Shown in pieces: positions 28,942-29,144 of a stretch of 29,144 nucleotides of DNA. The notes under the pieces are model-generated. The model was not told the origin of the DNA, ran no database searches, and saw only the letters and a list, made by a program, of their open reading frames with translations. Numbering within the stretch: position 1 is the first letter of the stretch; each line of letters opens with the position of its first letter. A program made the translations under genes and the position numbers. Source of the DNA: Solirubrobacter ginsenosidimutans (GTDB lineage: Bacteria > Actinomycetota > Thermoleophilia > Solirubrobacterales > Solirubrobacteraceae); contig NZ_JAPDOD010000083.1 of NCBI RefSeq assembly GCF_027587205.1, forward strand, positions 1 to 29,144, read 5' to 3'.

Positions 28942-29144
28942 GCCCTGCCGGCGGCGGCGGGCGCGGAGGCGGCGGCAAGGGCGGAAAGAGCGGCGGCGGA
29001 GCACGCGGCGGCAGCGGGTCGCGCGGTGGTTCCGGCGGCGGCTCGCGCGGCGGTTCCAGCGGCGGGTCGCGAGGCGGCGGGTCCGGGTCGCGCGGCAGCG
29101 GCGGCTCCCGCGGCGGCAGCGGCGGCGGTTCGCGCGGTGGCGGC
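28938..29144 (+). CDS. Gly/Ser/Arg-rich N-terminus, probable TrmH-family 23S rRNA 2'-O-methyltransferase, partial
   Basis: ATG 28938 overlaps the cysS stop (ATGA) and the frame stays open to the window edge. All 69 visible codons encode low-complexity sequence: MSPAGGGGRGGGGKGGKSGG, then repeated SRGGS and SGGSRGG units, over half Gly with Ser and Arg or Lys at regular spacing. In actinobacteria the gene after cysS is commonly rlmB (23S rRNA guanosine-2251 2'-O-methyltransferase), whose proteins carry a basic disordered tail; here the tail is unusually long and RGG-like. No catalytic part is visible, so the assignment rests on position and tail type only. Confidence 0.5.

Overview
The window is chromosomal DNA of a very GC-rich actinobacterium, most likely of the class Thermoleophilia (Solirubrobacter/Conexibacter-like). 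This rests on a radA-disA-carD-ispD-ispF run, an AfsR-type BTAD regulator, an FHA-HTH protein paired with a Ser/Thr kinase, a small exported protein with the N-terminus typical of that group, a cysS-rlmB-like end, many GTG starts, 4-nt stop/start overlaps, and several genes whose -10-like hexamer (TANNNT) lies only 6-7 nt before the start codon, as expected of leaderless mRNAs. The placement is inferred from gene content and was not tested by a database search. I see no tRNA, rRNA, CRISPR array, prophage or insertion sequence.

Layout. (1) 1-1329: 3' end of a Clp-type AAA+ gene, a strong hairpin, an ankyrin-repeat putative lipoprotein without a canonical start for its signal peptide, a small convergent membrane protein, and a regulatory stretch with two TetR-operator-like palindromes. 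(2) 1330-5029: a CHASE2 class III nucleotide cyclase converging on a two-gene phosphosignalling operon (FHA-HTH regulator, then Ser/Thr kinase-GAF). (3) 5158-8208: a secreted penicillin-acylase-family Ntn hydrolase and a small exported protein of unknown function, converging. (4) 8209-12183: a regulatory gap, then a 1188-residue BTAD-ATPase-TPR regulator preceded by 11-nt-period direct repeats and a -10 element in SARP geometry. (5) 12184-12601: a non-coding gap with a long imperfect hairpin. (6) 12602-17794: radA, disA, carD, ispD, a PHP phosphoesterase and ispF (DNA repair, c-di-AMP, RNA polymerase regulation, isoprenoid precursors). (7) 17798-24943: directly continuing the isp operon, five tightly packed genes: SWIM zinc finger, DUF5691-like, MoxR-type AAA+ ATPase, DUF5682-like and VWA protein. 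This resembles E. coli yehL/M/P/Q and is the best candidate for a poorly described system. Two copies of a 26-nt palindromic repeat lie in the 3' end of the DUF5682 gene and across its junction with the VWA gene. (8) 24936-27550, minus strand: SCP2-alpha/beta hydrolase, MGAT-like acyltransferase and SRPBCC protein, a probable lipid operon. (9) 27592-29144: cysS, then the start of a gene with a Gly/Ser/Arg-rich tail, probably rlmB.

How it fits together. DisA makes c-di-AMP and its activity is linked to RadA in other bacteria; CarD sets RNA polymerase activity at stable promoters; IspD and IspF act in the MEP pathway. The five-gene AAA+/VWA module is probably co-transcribed with ispF and is built like a chaperone or remodelling machine: a motor (MoxR), a MIDAS adaptor (VWA), a possible enzyme (DUF5682) and two accessory proteins. 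Its substrate cannot be deduced from sequence. Small hairpins sit at the ispD, PHP and DUF5691 starts and may adjust translation within the operon.
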